Of a stretch of 64,000 nucleotides of DNA, positions 25,821 to 35,245 are shown piece after piece (positions within the stretch are counted from its first letter, which is position 1; every line of letters begins with the position of its first letter). A model generated the notes under the pieces. It was not told where the DNA came from and did not search any database. It worked only from the letters and a program-made list of their open reading frames with translations. This stretch comes from Pedobacter sp. MC2016-24 (GTDB taxonomy: Bacteria > Bacteroidota > Bacteroidia > Sphingobacteriales > Sphingobacteriaceae), in contig NZ_JADFBX010000004.1 of NCBI RefSeq assembly GCF_015223055.1, positions 124,001-188,000 of the forward strand. The letters run 5' to 3'. The position numbers and the translations under genes were made by a program.

Positions 25821-26432
25821 ATGGCGGAACAGTTTGCTTTGTTTAAGGAAGCAGGACATACGCCTGGTTTGCCGGTTGAGCTATTGGAATATCATCCTGA
25901 TCTGTTCAGCGAGCAGGGCGCGCAAGTTTTATTGCATAAGTTCATTGCGGAATGTCCCTGGAAGCAAAAAGTAGTGAGTATGTATGACAAGCAGGTTTTG
26001 ACGCCCAGATTGACAGCCTGGTACGCTGACGGGGAGACTTATGATTATACTTCTTTGCGGAGATCAGCACCAAATGCCTGGACGCCGGAATTATTGATGA
26101 TTAAGGATAAGGTAGAGGTAATCGCCGGTGTTAGGTTCAACAGTGTGCTCCTCAATTATTACCGCGACGGGAATGATTCAGTAGCCTGGCACAGTGATAA
26201 CGAAAAGGCGTTGGGAACACATCCGGTTATTGCTTCAGTAAGTTTTGGTCAGGTTAGGTGTTTTGATATCCGTAGGAAAAGTAACCATAGTGAAAAATAC
26301 TCGATCAGGCTGGAGAGTGGGGCTTTAATGATCATGAAAGGGGATTTGCAGGTAAACTGGGAGCACCGGGTTGCCAAATCATTGAAGCCGATGGGGCCAA
26401 GAGTGAATTTGACTTTTAGAGTGGTGATTTAA
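25821..26432 (+). CDS. alkB: AlkB-like 2-oxoglutarate/Fe(II) dioxygenase
   Basis: A 203-residue protein that should repair alkylated bases by oxidative demethylation. The iron ligands are visible: H-x-D in VAWHSDNEKALG and the distal His in VNWEHRVAKS. NYYRDGNDSVAWHSD and the PRVNLTFRVV end, whose Arg binds 2-oxoglutarate, are typical of the ALKBH2/3-like branch. N-terminal residues such as WKQKVVSMYDKQVLTPRLTA match the nucleotide-recognition lid. It is the last gene of the S24-like operon, with two bases between stop and start. Confidence 0.93.
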   Translation: MAEQFALFKEAGHTPGLPVELLEYHPDLFSEQGAQVLLHKFIAECPWKQKVVSMYDKQVLTPRLTAWYADGETYDYTSLRRSAPNAWTPELLMIKDKVEVIAGVRFNSVLLNYYRDGNDSVAWHSDNEKALGTHPVIASVSFGQVRCFDIRRKSNHSEKYSIRLESGALMIMKGDLQVNWEHRVAKSLKPMGPRVNLTFRVVI

Positions 26433-26462
26433 TAAAAATAGCAGATTTTATATTTATTTCAG

Positions 26463-26560
26463 TTGGCATATATCATTTGGATTGGTACATTTGTTTTGAG
26501 AGCGTTAATTTAAGCGGGAGTAACCATGCAAATGGATTTATTCCCGCTTTTTCTTTTTTA
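26463..26560 (+). ncRNA. Possible short transcript between promoter and terminator
   Basis: TTG (26463-26465) and TACATTTG (26486-26493) with 20 bases between them form a good promoter. About 20 bases after the expected start lies the hairpin AAGCGGGA/TCCCGCTT (26512-26549) with a nested CCAT/ATGG, followed by TTTTCTTTTTT. The transcript would be about 55-60 bases. It may be a small RNA, or the hairpin may simply end the alkB operon. Confidence 0.45.
26512..26558 (+). terminator. Intrinsic terminator after alkB
   Basis: AAGCGGGA and TCCCGCTT form an 8-bp stem with an inner 4-bp stem, followed by a T-rich run. It lies 80 bases after the alkB stop codon. Confidence 0.85.
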
Positions 26561-26654
26561 CAGCATTGTCTCTTGAGTTAAAAGCCGCTCATCTATAATA
26601 ATCTTGCTTTTGCCCTAGATCTACTACCAGTGTGACAAGTTCCAGAAATATTTC

Positions 26655-26692
26655 AACCTGTACTAAGGGTAGGTACCTTTTTTTGGACGATA
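26655..26692 (+). promoter_or_regulatory. Motif shared by the sigma and fecR upstream regions, copy 1
   Basis: AACCTGTACTAAGGGTAGGT, then a T7 run and GGAC. It is closely similar to 27567-27601 before fecR. Two matching elements in front of an ECF sigma gene and its anti-sigma gene suggest a promoter read by that sigma factor. The distance to the sigma start is about 210 bases. The rest of the 26561-26905 gap shows no gene. Confidence 0.55.
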
Positions 26693-26905
26693 TCTTAGAT
26701 CCGATACAAGATATCTTCCTGAATAAGGGAAATGCAAGTAGTAGATGATTCTAGTATGAACAAGTTAGAATCTGGTCTCCAGATTCGTGGATTGGAGAAA
26801 CGTTAACAACTTTTCCAAAATAAATATTTACTATTGCCCCGGATATCTGTAAATTTATACAGGTACAGGCAGCCAGGTATTACTTACCAAATACGAGGAG
26901 GCTAA

Positions 26906-27511
26906 ATGTTAAAGGGTATGAACAATTATAATAACCTTACTGATAACGAATTGCTCGATCTGCTCAAAGCAGATCAGCAGCAGGCTTTATCTGCCCTATA
27001 TTTTCGCTATTGGGATAAGTTATTGGTTGTTGCCGGAAATCGCCTGGACAATCCTGAAGTCGCCGAAGAATGTGTACAGGATGTATTCTTTAGTCTCTGG
27101 CAGCGCAGGAATGATCTTAAACTTAAATATTCCCTGGCTACCTATCTTGCTGTTGCGGTAAAATATCAGGTGATTAAACAATTGGATAAACAGTACCGTC
27201 TGCAGGATCGCAAAGATAAATCTCTTCATGTTAGTGAGGAACCATATACATCGTCAGCAGATGAACACTTATTGGAGAAGGAGCTGATGGAAAGGATAGA
27301 AGCTGCGGTGAATCGTCTTCCTGAGAAATGCCGTATTGTATTTAAACTGAGCCGGGAACAGGGGATGACCAATAAACAGATTGCTTCGGATCTGGACATT
27401 TCTGAAAAGACGGTGGAGGCGCACCTTTCGAAAGCGATTAAGGATCTCCGCAGTGACCTGACTACGATTTCTCCATTGCTGCTTTTGTGGTTCTTTGGAA
27501 ACAACAGTTAA
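26906..27511 (+). CDS. ECF sigma-70 factor (FecI-like, Bacteroidota type)
   Basis: A 201-residue sigma factor. Region 2 is LSALYFRYWDKLLVVAGNRL followed by AEECVQDVFFSLWQRRNDLK. Region 4 is VNRLPEKCRIVFKLSREQG, then NKQIASDLDISEKTVEAHLSKAI, the helix-turn-helix that reads the -35 element. A strong AGGAGG stands just before the first ATG, which decides the start over the inner ATG four codons later. It is followed by fecR, susC and susD, the common Bacteroidota arrangement in which an outer-membrane signal releases the sigma factor. Confidence 0.94.
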   Translation: MLKGMNNYNNLTDNELLDLLKADQQQALSALYFRYWDKLLVVAGNRLDNPEVAEECVQDVFFSLWQRRNDLKLKYSLATYLAVAVKYQVIKQLDKQYRLQDRKDKSLHVSEEPYTSSADEHLLEKELMERIEAAVNRLPEKCRIVFKLSREQGMTNKQIASDLDISEKTVEAHLSKAIKDLRSDLTTISPLLLLWFFGNNS

Positions 27512-27566
27512 AAGGTCACTTCTGGCCTGTCTTAACATTAAATTCATTTTTTTTAAAATTATTTTA

Positions 27567-27605
27567 ACCTGGACTAAGGGGTAGCTCATTTTTTTCGGAC
27601 TATAG
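27567..27605 (+). promoter_or_regulatory. Motif shared by the sigma and fecR upstream regions, copy 2
   Basis: AACCTGGACTAAGGGGTAGC, then TCAT, a T7 run, CGGACTATA. It ends 18 bases before the fecR ATG and matches the element at 26655-26692. It is a candidate ECF-dependent promoter of fecR and the genes after it. Confidence 0.6.
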
Positions 27606-27622
27606 GGCAAAACAAATCCGAA

Positions 27623-28783
27623 ATGGAACAGGAATCCGATATCAAACTGTTACGGGAGATTGCCCATAAGCTTCGAGCAGGAACTGTCTCTGATCAGGAG
27701 CAGGCTTACTTTGATAAATGGTATATGCAGCACAAAGACGAGTTACTGGAATTACCGGAAGGGTATGCCAGTAATCCTTTGGTGATTCGTGACCGGATGC
27801 ATGATAACCTGTTGGCTCAGGTCAACGCGGAGAATGCGGTGAAAACATTCCAAATTCCGGGAATCTGGTGGAAATCTGCTGCGGCAGCAGTATTGTTGGT
27901 TGGTGGCTTATTTTTCTTCATCAATAAAGATCAGCCGGGTACAGTGAAGCCGGATGTGGCTTTTGTGCAAGAAGATATTGCTCCGGGCAGACAGTCGGCT
28001 ACTTTGACATTGGCTGATGGTAAAAAGATTATGTTGTCTGATGCTGTAAATGGGGAGTTGATCGAAGAGGCTGGAGTGAGCATTACTAAGGCGGCTGATG
28101 GTCAGCTGGTCTATGAAATGAAAGATAAAGGGCAGAGTGCTCAAAATAAAATCAATACGCTTTCCACTGCTAATGGGGAGACTTATCGGCTGCGTTTGCC
28201 TGATGGTTCCTTGGTGTGGCTAAACGCTGCTTCTAGTTTAACCTATGCTTTTTCTCTGAATGAGCGTGGAGAAAGGCGGGTTAAACTGAGTGGCGAAGCG
28301 TATTTTGAAATAGCGAAAGATAAGGCACATCCTTTTGTGGTAAGTACGAATCGGCAGGAGGTGCATGTACTGGGTACGCATTTTAATGTGAACAGTTACT
28401 CCGATGAGCCAGTGACGGCGACGACCTTGCTGGAAGGTTCGGTTAAGGTGGTTTCAGGAAAAAACACGGAGGTGCTGAAGCCTGGGCAACAGGCCATAAA
28501 TTCTGGAAATTCACTTGCGGTCAATAAGGTGGAGTTGGATAATGTGGTGGACTGGAAATCCGGGGAGTTTTACCTGAATCATGTGAACTTTAAACTAGCG
28601 ATGCGGAAGATTGCACGCTGGTATGATGTAGAAGTTATATATAATGCTTCTGTCCCGGATGATATGGAAATTGGTGGCTGGGTGTCCCGGACGGAAAAGC
28701 TTTCTTCGGTTTTAAAATCAATTGAATCTGCTGGTCTGGTCAAGTTTAAGGTTGAGGGACGCAAGATATATGTGACTAAATAA
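27623..28783 (+). CDS. FecR-type anti-sigma factor
   Basis: A 386-residue inner-membrane regulator. The cytoplasmic N-terminus (residues 1-85) would hold the sigma factor; a single membrane segment SAAAAVLLVGGLFFFI lies near residue 92; the periplasmic part has the FecR domain with VDWKSGEFYLN-like features, LPDGSLVWLNAASSLTYAF and FEIAKDKAHPFVVST, and the C-terminal STN-like/DUF4974 part contains VEVIYNASVPDDMEIGGWVS. It lies 111 bases after the sigma gene and 206 bases before susC. It should sense the state of the SusC protein through its plug-side STN domain. Confidence 0.93.
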   Translation: MEQESDIKLLREIAHKLRAGTVSDQEQAYFDKWYMQHKDELLELPEGYASNPLVIRDRMHDNLLAQVNAENAVKTFQIPGIWWKSAAAAVLLVGGLFFFINKDQPGTVKPDVAFVQEDIAPGRQSATLTLADGKKIMLSDAVNGELIEEAGVSITKAADGQLVYEMKDKGQSAQNKINTLSTANGETYRLRLPDGSLVWLNAASSLTYAFSLNERGERRVKLSGEAYFEIAKDKAHPFVVSTNRQEVHVLGTHFNVNSYSDEPVTATTLLEGSVKVVSGKNTEVLKPGQQAINSGNSLAVNKVELDNVVDWKSGEFYLNHVNFKLAMRKIARWYDVEVIYNASVPDDMEIGGWVSRTEKLSSVLKSIESAGLVKFKVEGRKIYVTK

Positions 28784-28869
28784 TTAGATCTACCTGAGAA
28801 AACGAATTAATTGAATTTTGGACGATTTAAAAAAGAGAGGTGAAGCGCAGAGAGGAACTTTAAAAAAAC

Positions 28870-28896
28870 AACCAGACCTTATAATAAGACCTGGTT
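28870..28896 (+). promoter_or_regulatory. Leader hairpin before susC
   Basis: AACCAG-AC-CTTAT-A-ATAAG-AC-CTGGTT: two stacked stems with a symmetric internal loop. It lies 93 bases before the susC ATG, in the untranslated region between fecR and susC. No long T-run follows, so it is not a clear terminator; it may control message stability or translation. Confidence 0.55.
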
Positions 28897-28989
28897 GACG
28901 TTTGGCGACAGCCAATAATTATCAACTGAATACCGTAGTTGCCCGCGCCGTGGAAAGTTAGGGCGTACTACTTAAACCAAACTTATCAA

Positions 28990-31900
28990 ATGTATAAAAA
29001 ATATCCTTGGAAATTGGGTATGCCTGTGCGGCTATACCAGAAAATCTTGCTGATTATGCGATTAACCACCGTTTTATTGTTAGCGTGTCTCTTGCAGTTA
29101 AGTGCTGCTACTTTTGCGCAGCGCGTGACTATTAATCAGCGCAACGCCTCTTTGGAATCTGTTTTTAAGGAAATCAGAAAGCAGAGCGGCTATAGTTTTA
29201 TTTATGATGTTAAACTGTTGAAAGAAACCAGCAGACTGAATATTGCAGTAGTTGATGTAAGTGTCGAAGAGGCGCTTACAAAAGTGCTGGATGGCCTGAA
29301 GTTGACTTATGAAATTGATGGCAGAATTGTTTCTATTAAAAAGAAGCCGGAGCCTTCCTTTTTTGATAATCTTAGTTCCCGTTTTGCTGGTATTGATGTT
29401 AAGGGTAAAGTCCTTGGCGAAAATAACCAGGTATTAGCTGGTGCGATAGTTAGGGTTAGGGGAACTGGGAAGGCAGTAAGAACGGATGAAAAAGGTGAGT
29501 TTTTGATCGGTAATGTGGATGAAAACGCGGTGCTGGTGATTTCTTATCTGGGGTATGAAAGTAAGGAGATTAAGGCTGCGAGAGAGTTGGGGGTGGTTGT
29601 TTTGACAGTTGCAACCGGGCAACTTGATCAGGTTTCGGTTGTTTCAACAGGATATCAGATTATACCTGCCGAGCGCGCGACGGGATCTTTCGTTCAGATA
29701 AATAACAATTTGCTCAATCGCAGGGTAAGTACAGGGATATTGGAGAGACTTGAAGATGTCACTCCAGGCTTGCTTTTCAACAAAGGCAGGTCAGCAGGGG
29801 CTGGCCTGATCAGTGTACGGGGACAGAATACCATATATGGGAATTCCAGTCCATTGATTGTGCTGGATAACTTCCCATATGACGGCGATATCAATAACAT
29901 CAATCCCAATGATGTAGAGAGCATCTCTGTACTCAAGGATGCTGCGGCGGCTTCTATCTGGGGCTCGCGGGCTGGTAATGGTGTGATTGTGATCACCACT
30001 AAAAAAGGACGTTATAACCAGGCCGTCAAGATAGGCTTTAATGCCAACGCGACCATTGGTGATCAACCGGATATCTTTTATCAGCCCAGGATGTCTGCTG
30101 CGGATTTCATTGGTGTTGAAAAAATGCTTTTTGACAAAGGTTTTTATCTGAATGCCGAAACGGGTTTCAATAATCCGGCGATTACGCCTGTGGTGGAATT
30201 GCTGATTGCCCGGAGGGATGGAAAAATAAATACTGCGCAGGCGGATGCGCAGATCAATGATTTGGCCGGATATGATGTGCGCAATGATTTTGATAAGTAC
30301 TTTTACCGCAAAAGTGTAAACCAGCAGTATGCACTGAATTTTAGTGGTGGAAGCGAAACCCAGCGCTTTAACCTCTCAGGAGGTTATGACCATAACCGGG
30401 ATAATCTGGTAGGAAACGGTTTTGACCGTTATACTTTTAATGGGGGACAGTCCCTGAATTTACTGAATAAAAAGCTGGAGATCACGACAGGGTTTTATTA
30501 TAGCCAGAGCAATACCACGACAAACAATCTGGGTACCAGCCTTATCGGGCTTAAAACAGGTAATGGCCCTTCGCTTTATCCCTATGCAAGGCTTGCCGAT
30601 GATGCAGGCAATCCGCTTGCGATGACACATGACTACCGGCAGGGGTTTATACAGGCCGCCCAGAAGCGGGGATTGCTTGACTGGAGCTATAAGCCCTTGG
30701 AAGAAATCTATGTGGCGGATAAAACCCGCAAACTGATCGATTATCGGCTGAATTTTAACGCCAGCTACAAAATCAGGCCATATCTTTCGCTTTCCTTATT
30801 GTACCAGTACGGACAGACCATCACTGGCGGGCGGAATCTCCAGAGCGAGAAATCGTATTTTACCAGGAACCTGATCAACAACTTTTCGGCGGTCGATACT
30901 AATGGGAAACTCACTTATGCTATTCCGCGCGGGGCGATACTCGATCTGAATGATCTCACCGCCACCAGTCAAAGCATTAGGGGCCAGCTAAATTTTAACC
31001 GTCAATGGAATGATAAACATAGTCTCACTGCCATTGCAGGATACGAGCTTCGTGATTTCCATACATTGGGTAACAGCAACCGATCATATGGTTATGACGA
31101 TAGCCATGCAACTACTTTGGGGGTCGATTATCTCAGCCAGTTTCCCCAATATGCAATCCCGGGTTCGCTGGCAGCTATCCCTTTTTATAACAGCATGACC
31201 GATCTGACCGACCGGAATATTTCTTATTATTCTAATGCGGCGTATACTTTCTTGGACCGTTATACCTTTTCGGCCAGTGCCAGGCTTGACCGGAGTAATC
31301 TTTTCGGGGTAAAAACAAATCAGCAAGGAGTGCCACTGTATTCGGCGGGACTCGCCTGGAATATCAATAAGGAGAATTTTTATAGCCTGGACTGGCTTCC
31401 ATATTTAAAAATGAGGCTGACCTACGGCTATAATGGCAATGTGAATAAAAGTCTTTCTGCCTTCACAACAGCGATATACATCACGGGCAATGCCATCAAT
31501 ACGGTATATGCGCAGGTCATCAATCCGCCAAACCCTGAGCTGAGGTGGGAGCGGGTACGCCTGATCAATATGGGGTTTGATTTTGCAACCAAGAATAACC
31601 GGATCAGCGGAACGGTAGAGCCTTACTTAAAAAGGGGCATGGATCTGATCGGCGACATTGCTTTTGCGCCCTCATCGGGTATCACCACTTTTCGTGGTAA
31701 TACAGCAAATACCCGTGGTGCGGGCATTGACTTTAGTTTAAACAGCCGGAATTTAGTCGGTGAATTGGGTTGGCAGACGAGTTTCTTTTTTAGCCATGTC
31801 AAGGATAAAGTTGTGGATTACGTGCTGCAGCAACCGGCAGGCAGGTATGCGCAGTTATCCGACAGCGAAGTGTATCCTTTGAATGGGAAACCCTTTTATG

Positions 31901-32529
31901 CGGTATACAGTTATGCTTTTGCAGGCCTTGATTCGCAGAGTGGTGACCCTCAGGGTTACCTGAGCGGAAAAATAAGCAAAGATTATAATCAACTGTTAAC
32001 TTCAGCAACACCAGATAACCTAGTTTACAGTGGGCCTGCCCGTCCGGTAAACTATGGTGCCCTGCGTAATACTTTCACTTACAGACAATTCTCCCTCTCC
32101 GCAAACATCAGCTATCGCCTGGGTTACTATTTCAGGCAGCCCGGGATTCTCTACTCCAGCATTCTTTCCGGACAGGGCTACTTTCAGGGGAGGTACAATG
32201 AGCGCTGGCGGAAGCCCGGGGATGAACTTATCACAACCCTACCCTCGATGCCTGCAGTCATCAATACGGCAAGGGATGATTTCTATAATCTTTCAACGGC
32301 CACTGTAGAAAAGGCTGATAACATCCGCCTGCAGGACATCAACTTATCTTACGAATTCGGTAAAAGCTTACAGCAGCGGCTTACACTCAGTAAACTGCAG
32401 ATCTATCTCTATGCCAATAACATCGGGATCATCTGGAAGTCGACCAAAACCCATTTTGACCCAGATTATCCTGTCTTTGACTATCCGCCAGCTCGTACAG
32501 TCGCGCTTGGCATCAAAGCAGATTTTTGA
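28990..32529 (+). CDS. SusC/RagA-like TonB-dependent outer-membrane transporter with STN domain
   Basis: About 1,179 residues from ATG 28990 (MYKKYPWKLGMPVRLYQK); the upstream in-frame extension lacks a start context. A signal peptide with hydrophobic core VLLLACLLQLSAATFA is followed by an STN domain (NASLESVFKEIRKQSGYSFI), a carboxypeptidase-like domain (KGKVLGENNQVLAGAIVRVR), the plug (VLDNFPYDGDINNINPNDVE, IWGSRAGNGVIVITTKKG) and a large beta-barrel ending in IKADF. The STN domain makes it a signal transducer for FecR. In this locus it is followed by SusD, a thioredoxin-like protein and a RiPP dehydratase, so its cargo may be a peptide rather than a glycan. That role is inference. Confidence 0.93.
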   Translation: MYKKYPWKLGMPVRLYQKILLIMRLTTVLLLACLLQLSAATFAQRVTINQRNASLESVFKEIRKQSGYSFIYDVKLLKETSRLNIAVVDVSVEEALTKVLDGLKLTYEIDGRIVSIKKKPEPSFFDNLSSRFAGIDVKGKVLGENNQVLAGAIVRVRGTGKAVRTDEKGEFLIGNVDENAVLVISYLGYESKEIKAARELGVVVLTVATGQLDQVSVVSTGYQIIPAERATGSFVQINNNLLNRRVSTGILERLEDVTPGLLFNKGRSAGAGLISVRGQNTIYGNSSPLIVLDNFPYDGDINNINPNDVESISVLKDAAAASIWGSRAGNGVIVITTKKGRYNQAVKIGFNANATIGDQPDIFYQPRMSAADFIGVEKMLFDKGFYLNAETGFNNPAITPVVELLIARRDGKINTAQADAQINDLAGYDVRNDFDKYFYRKSVNQQYALNFSGGSETQRFNLSGGYDHNRDNLVGNGFDRYTFNGGQSLNLLNKKLEITTGFYYSQSNTTTNNLGTSLIGLKTGNGPSLYPYARLADDAGNPLAMTHDYRQGFIQAAQKRGLLDWSYKPLEEIYVADKTRKLIDYRLNFNASYKIRPYLSLSLLYQYGQTITGGRNLQSEKSYFTRNLINNFSAVDTNGKLTYAIPRGAILDLNDLTATSQSIRGQLNFNRQWNDKHSLTAIAGYELRDFHTLGNSNRSYGYDDSHATTLGVDYLSQFPQYAIPGSLAAIPFYNSMTDLTDRNISYYSNAAYTFLDRYTFSASARLDRSNLFGVKTNQQGVPLYSAGLAWNINKENFYSLDWLPYLKMRLTYGYNGNVNKSLSAFTTAIYITGNAINTVYAQVINPPNPELRWERVRLINMGFDFATKNNRISGTVEPYLKRGMDLIGDIAFAPSSGITTFRGNTANTRGAGIDFSLNSRNLVGELGWQTSFFFSHVKDKVVDYVLQQPAGRYAQLSDSEVYPLNGKPFYAVYSYAFAGLDSQSGDPQGYLSGKISKDYNQLLTSATPDNLVYSGPARPVNYGALRNTFTYRQFSLSANISYRLGYYFRQPGILYSSILSGQGYFQGRYNERWRKPGDELITTLPSMPAVINTARDDFYNLSTATVEKADNIRLQDINLSYEFGKSLQQRLTLSKLQIYLYANNIGIIWKSTKTHFDPDYPVFDYPPARTVALGIKADF

Positions 32530-32555
32530 AATGATAATCATTAACACTAAATATT

Positions 32556-33926
32556 ATGAAACCATTATATTTACTTATGTTGCTTTTGCTGTCCGGGCTG
32601 CTTTTCAGCGCCTGCCAAAAGGAATTTCTGGACAAAAAACCAGACAAGGGCCTGCTCATTCCAAAAACCCTGGATGATTTTAATGCCTTAATGGATAACC
32701 TGACGATATTCAATATCAGTCCAGCGCTTCAGGAAATTTCAGCTGATGATTTTTACGCCACAGATGCGGCACTGGCTGGATTCACAACCGCGGTACAGAA
32801 GAACAGCTATTTATGGGCTGGGGATCTCTATCAAAATGAGCCCTGCACAGACTGGAACTTTCCTTATCAACAGATCTTTTATGCCAATATCATTTTAGAT
32901 GGGCTAGAGGGACTGAAAGGGCTTGATGGATCAACGGCCGATTGGAACACCACCAAAGGAAGCGCACTTTTCCACCGGGCATTTGCTTTCTACAACCTGG
33001 TGCAGCTGTTTTCTAAACCTTTCGATAAAAATACGGCAAGCATAGATCTGGGCGTGTGTCTGCGGCTTACTGCTGATGTGAATGCAAAAGCGGGAAGGGC
33101 TTCCGTCCAGGAGGTTTACGACCAGGTGATTGGTGATTTGCTTGAAGCAGAGAACTTATTGCCACAAACTACCCAGTTTAAAAGCCGCCCTTCCAGGGCT
33201 GCAGCGGATGCACTACTGGCTAGGGTATACCTGAATATGGAAAATTATGAACTGGCGGATAGATACGCGGCAGCTGCGCTTGTGCTTAACCATTCCCTGC
33301 TGGATTACAATACCATCAGTCCGACCGCGACCAATCCATTTCCATCTTCTCCTGCAGCCGACAATCCTGAGGTCATATTTTATGATAAGCTTATCCCATA
33401 CGGATTTACCACTTCGACCAAGGCAACGGTAGCAGATGAACTTTACCTGCTTTACGCAGACAAGGATCTAAGAAAAAGCATATTCTTTGCAGGCACCGCA
33501 CCTTTCTATTTCAAAGGGCGTTATGGGAGCTCCCGCCTGCAGCTGTTTGGTGGCCTGGCTGTGGATGAATTGTACCTGATCCGCGCAGAATCACTGGCCA
33601 GGATGGGCAGTTTTGCAGAGGCCATTAAACAGTTGAATACCCTGCTGATCACCCGCTGGACCAAAGGGACTTTTCAGGCCTCGAGTGCGAATGATGCGGA
33701 GGATGCCCTGAAGATTATCCTTAAAGAAAGGCGCAAGGAGCTTGTCTTCCGGGGACTGCGCTGGGGAGATTTGAAGCGGTTAAATAAAGATCCACGCTTT
33801 GCGAAAGCAATCGTACGGACAGTTGCAGGACAGGTATATACGTTAAGCCCGGGAGATAAACGTTATGTGCTTCCTATTCCGGCTGAAGAGATAGTTGCCA
33901 GTGGGATCAAACAAAACGAACGTTAA
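32556..33926 (+). CDS. SusD/RagB-like outer-membrane lipoprotein
   Basis: A 456-residue partner of SusC. The lipobox is SGLLFSAC with Cys near residue 20, followed by QKEFLDKKPDKGLLIPKTLD. TPR-type helices are visible around GSALFHRAFAFYNLVQLFSK and RAAADALLARVYLNMENYEL, and the C-terminal region has ELYLIRAESLARMGSFAEAI and LKERRKELVFRGLRWGDLKR. The RW-DL-R stretch is a hallmark of the family. It starts 26 bases after susC. SusD lids feed ligand to the SusC pore; the ligand here is unknown. Confidence 0.93.
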   Translation: MKPLYLLMLLLLSGLLFSACQKEFLDKKPDKGLLIPKTLDDFNALMDNLTIFNISPALQEISADDFYATDAALAGFTTAVQKNSYLWAGDLYQNEPCTDWNFPYQQIFYANIILDGLEGLKGLDGSTADWNTTKGSALFHRAFAFYNLVQLFSKPFDKNTASIDLGVCLRLTADVNAKAGRASVQEVYDQVIGDLLEAENLLPQTTQFKSRPSRAAADALLARVYLNMENYELADRYAAAALVLNHSLLDYNTISPTATNPFPSSPAADNPEVIFYDKLIPYGFTTSTKATVADELYLLYADKDLRKSIFFAGTAPFYFKGRYGSSRLQLFGGLAVDELYLIRAESLARMGSFAEAIKQLNTLLITRWTKGTFQASSANDAEDALKIILKERRKELVFRGLRWGDLKRLNKDPRFAKAIVRTVAGQVYTLSPGDKRYVLPIPAEEIVASGIKQNER

Positions 33927-33943
33927 ACAATTAATTAAAAACC

Positions 33944-35245
33944 ATGAAGAAAATATTCATTATAATTATAAACGTAGTTTTATGTGCAGCATTTGCATTG
34001 AAAGGCCACGCCCAAAATTCTCTATCAGTAGGTCAGAAGATGCCAGATCTTACCCTGCCTGATATCATAAATTACAAAACGCCTACCTTGAAGTTTAGTG
34101 ATTTTAGGGGAAAGGTAGTGATATTGGATTTTTGGGCCACCTGGTGCAGCCCTTGTATAGCAATGATCCCAAAAATAGAAGCTTTACAAAACCAGTTCGA
34201 CGGAAAAGTGCAGTTTCTATCTGTAGGATATGAGTCAACAAATCATATAGTAGAATTCTTAAAAAAACTTGAAAAACAAACTGGTAAAAATGTAACTCTG
34301 CCTCAGATAACAAATGACAAAATTCTGGTGAAATTATTTCCCCACCAAACACTACCCCATTGTGTCTGGATAGGTGCTGATGGAACCGTGCAAGCCATCT
34401 CCGACCCATCCGACGTTAATGAAGAAAATATCAGGAAAATCCTCACGACAAAAAGTTTACAGGTACGGACAAAGCAGGAAACCAACAGGACCTATGATGC
34501 GCTGCGACCATTGTTTTTTGGCGAAAGTAATGATAATAATTTATTGTTAAGGTCTCAATTATCAGGATATATAGATGGTCTTGGCAGGGGAATTTATAAA
34601 GATGTACAAACTAAGTTGCCTCAGAATTTAAAACGCATTACTGCACGTAATCTTTCTATGACAGAGCTTTTCCGTTTAGCATACAGAAAGGAGCAAAAAG
34701 AAATGATAATTGAAGTTAAAGATTTGGCTGCACTTGAACCTGATAAAAATTCTATCAAAAATTCTATGGAGTTCATGGATTGGGTGAAAAATGGCAATGG
34801 TTATTGTTATGAACTTCAATTGCCGGAATCGCGGAGTAAGGATGCCTTTATGATCATGCAGTCACAGCTACAGACCTATTTCCCGAAGTATAAAATTGGC
34901 CTCGAACACAGAAAAGTAAAATGTTTGGCGCTGATACGCACAACAACTGATGATAAAATACTTACTAAAGGTGGAGAACCGATGGTAAATTTAGACAAAT
35001 TTGGGTGCAATTTCCGCAGTTGCTTTCTTTCTGTATTTATTGATAGACTTCAGATTCCACTTCAATCCAGTCCATTACCGGTAATAGATGCAACAAACTA
35101 CAAAAACATGGTTGATATCAAGCTTGATTGTAATATGACTGATCTGAAAGAACTCAACGAAGCACTCATTCCTTATGGATTGAGATTCGACGAAATTTTT
35201 TCGGACTTGGAAATGGTGGTTATTAAAGATAACGCCGGTATCTAA
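33944..35245 (+). CDS. TlpA-like thioredoxin-fold protein with long C-terminal domain
   Basis: A 433-residue secreted protein. The signal peptide (KKIFIIIINVVLCAAFALKG) ends near AQN. Residues 25-160 form a redoxin/TlpA domain with FSDFRGKVVILDFWATWCSP and the active-site pair Cys-Ser-Pro-Cys. The remaining 270 residues, with LQTYFPKYKIGLEHRKVKCL and SSPLPVIDATNYKN, resemble the DUF3738/TIGR03435 domain often fused to such proteins. It starts 18 bases after susD and precedes the lantibiotic dehydratase gene. It could provide reducing power for the precursor or the SusCD complex in the periplasm. A weak hairpin with a T-run (35261-35280) follows. Confidence 0.86.
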   Translation: MKKIFIIIINVVLCAAFALKGHAQNSLSVGQKMPDLTLPDIINYKTPTLKFSDFRGKVVILDFWATWCSPCIAMIPKIEALQNQFDGKVQFLSVGYESTNHIVEFLKKLEKQTGKNVTLPQITNDKILVKLFPHQTLPHCVWIGADGTVQAISDPSDVNEENIRKILTTKSLQVRTKQETNRTYDALRPLFFGESNDNNLLLRSQLSGYIDGLGRGIYKDVQTKLPQNLKRITARNLSMTELFRLAYRKEQKEMIIEVKDLAALEPDKNSIKNSMEFMDWVKNGNGYCYELQLPESRSKDAFMIMQSQLQTYFPKYKIGLEHRKVKCLALIRTTTDDKILTKGGEPMVNLDKFGCNFRSCFLSVFIDRLQIPLQSSPLPVIDATNYKNMVDIKLDCNMTDLKELNEALIPYGLRFDEIFSDLEMVVIKDNAGI

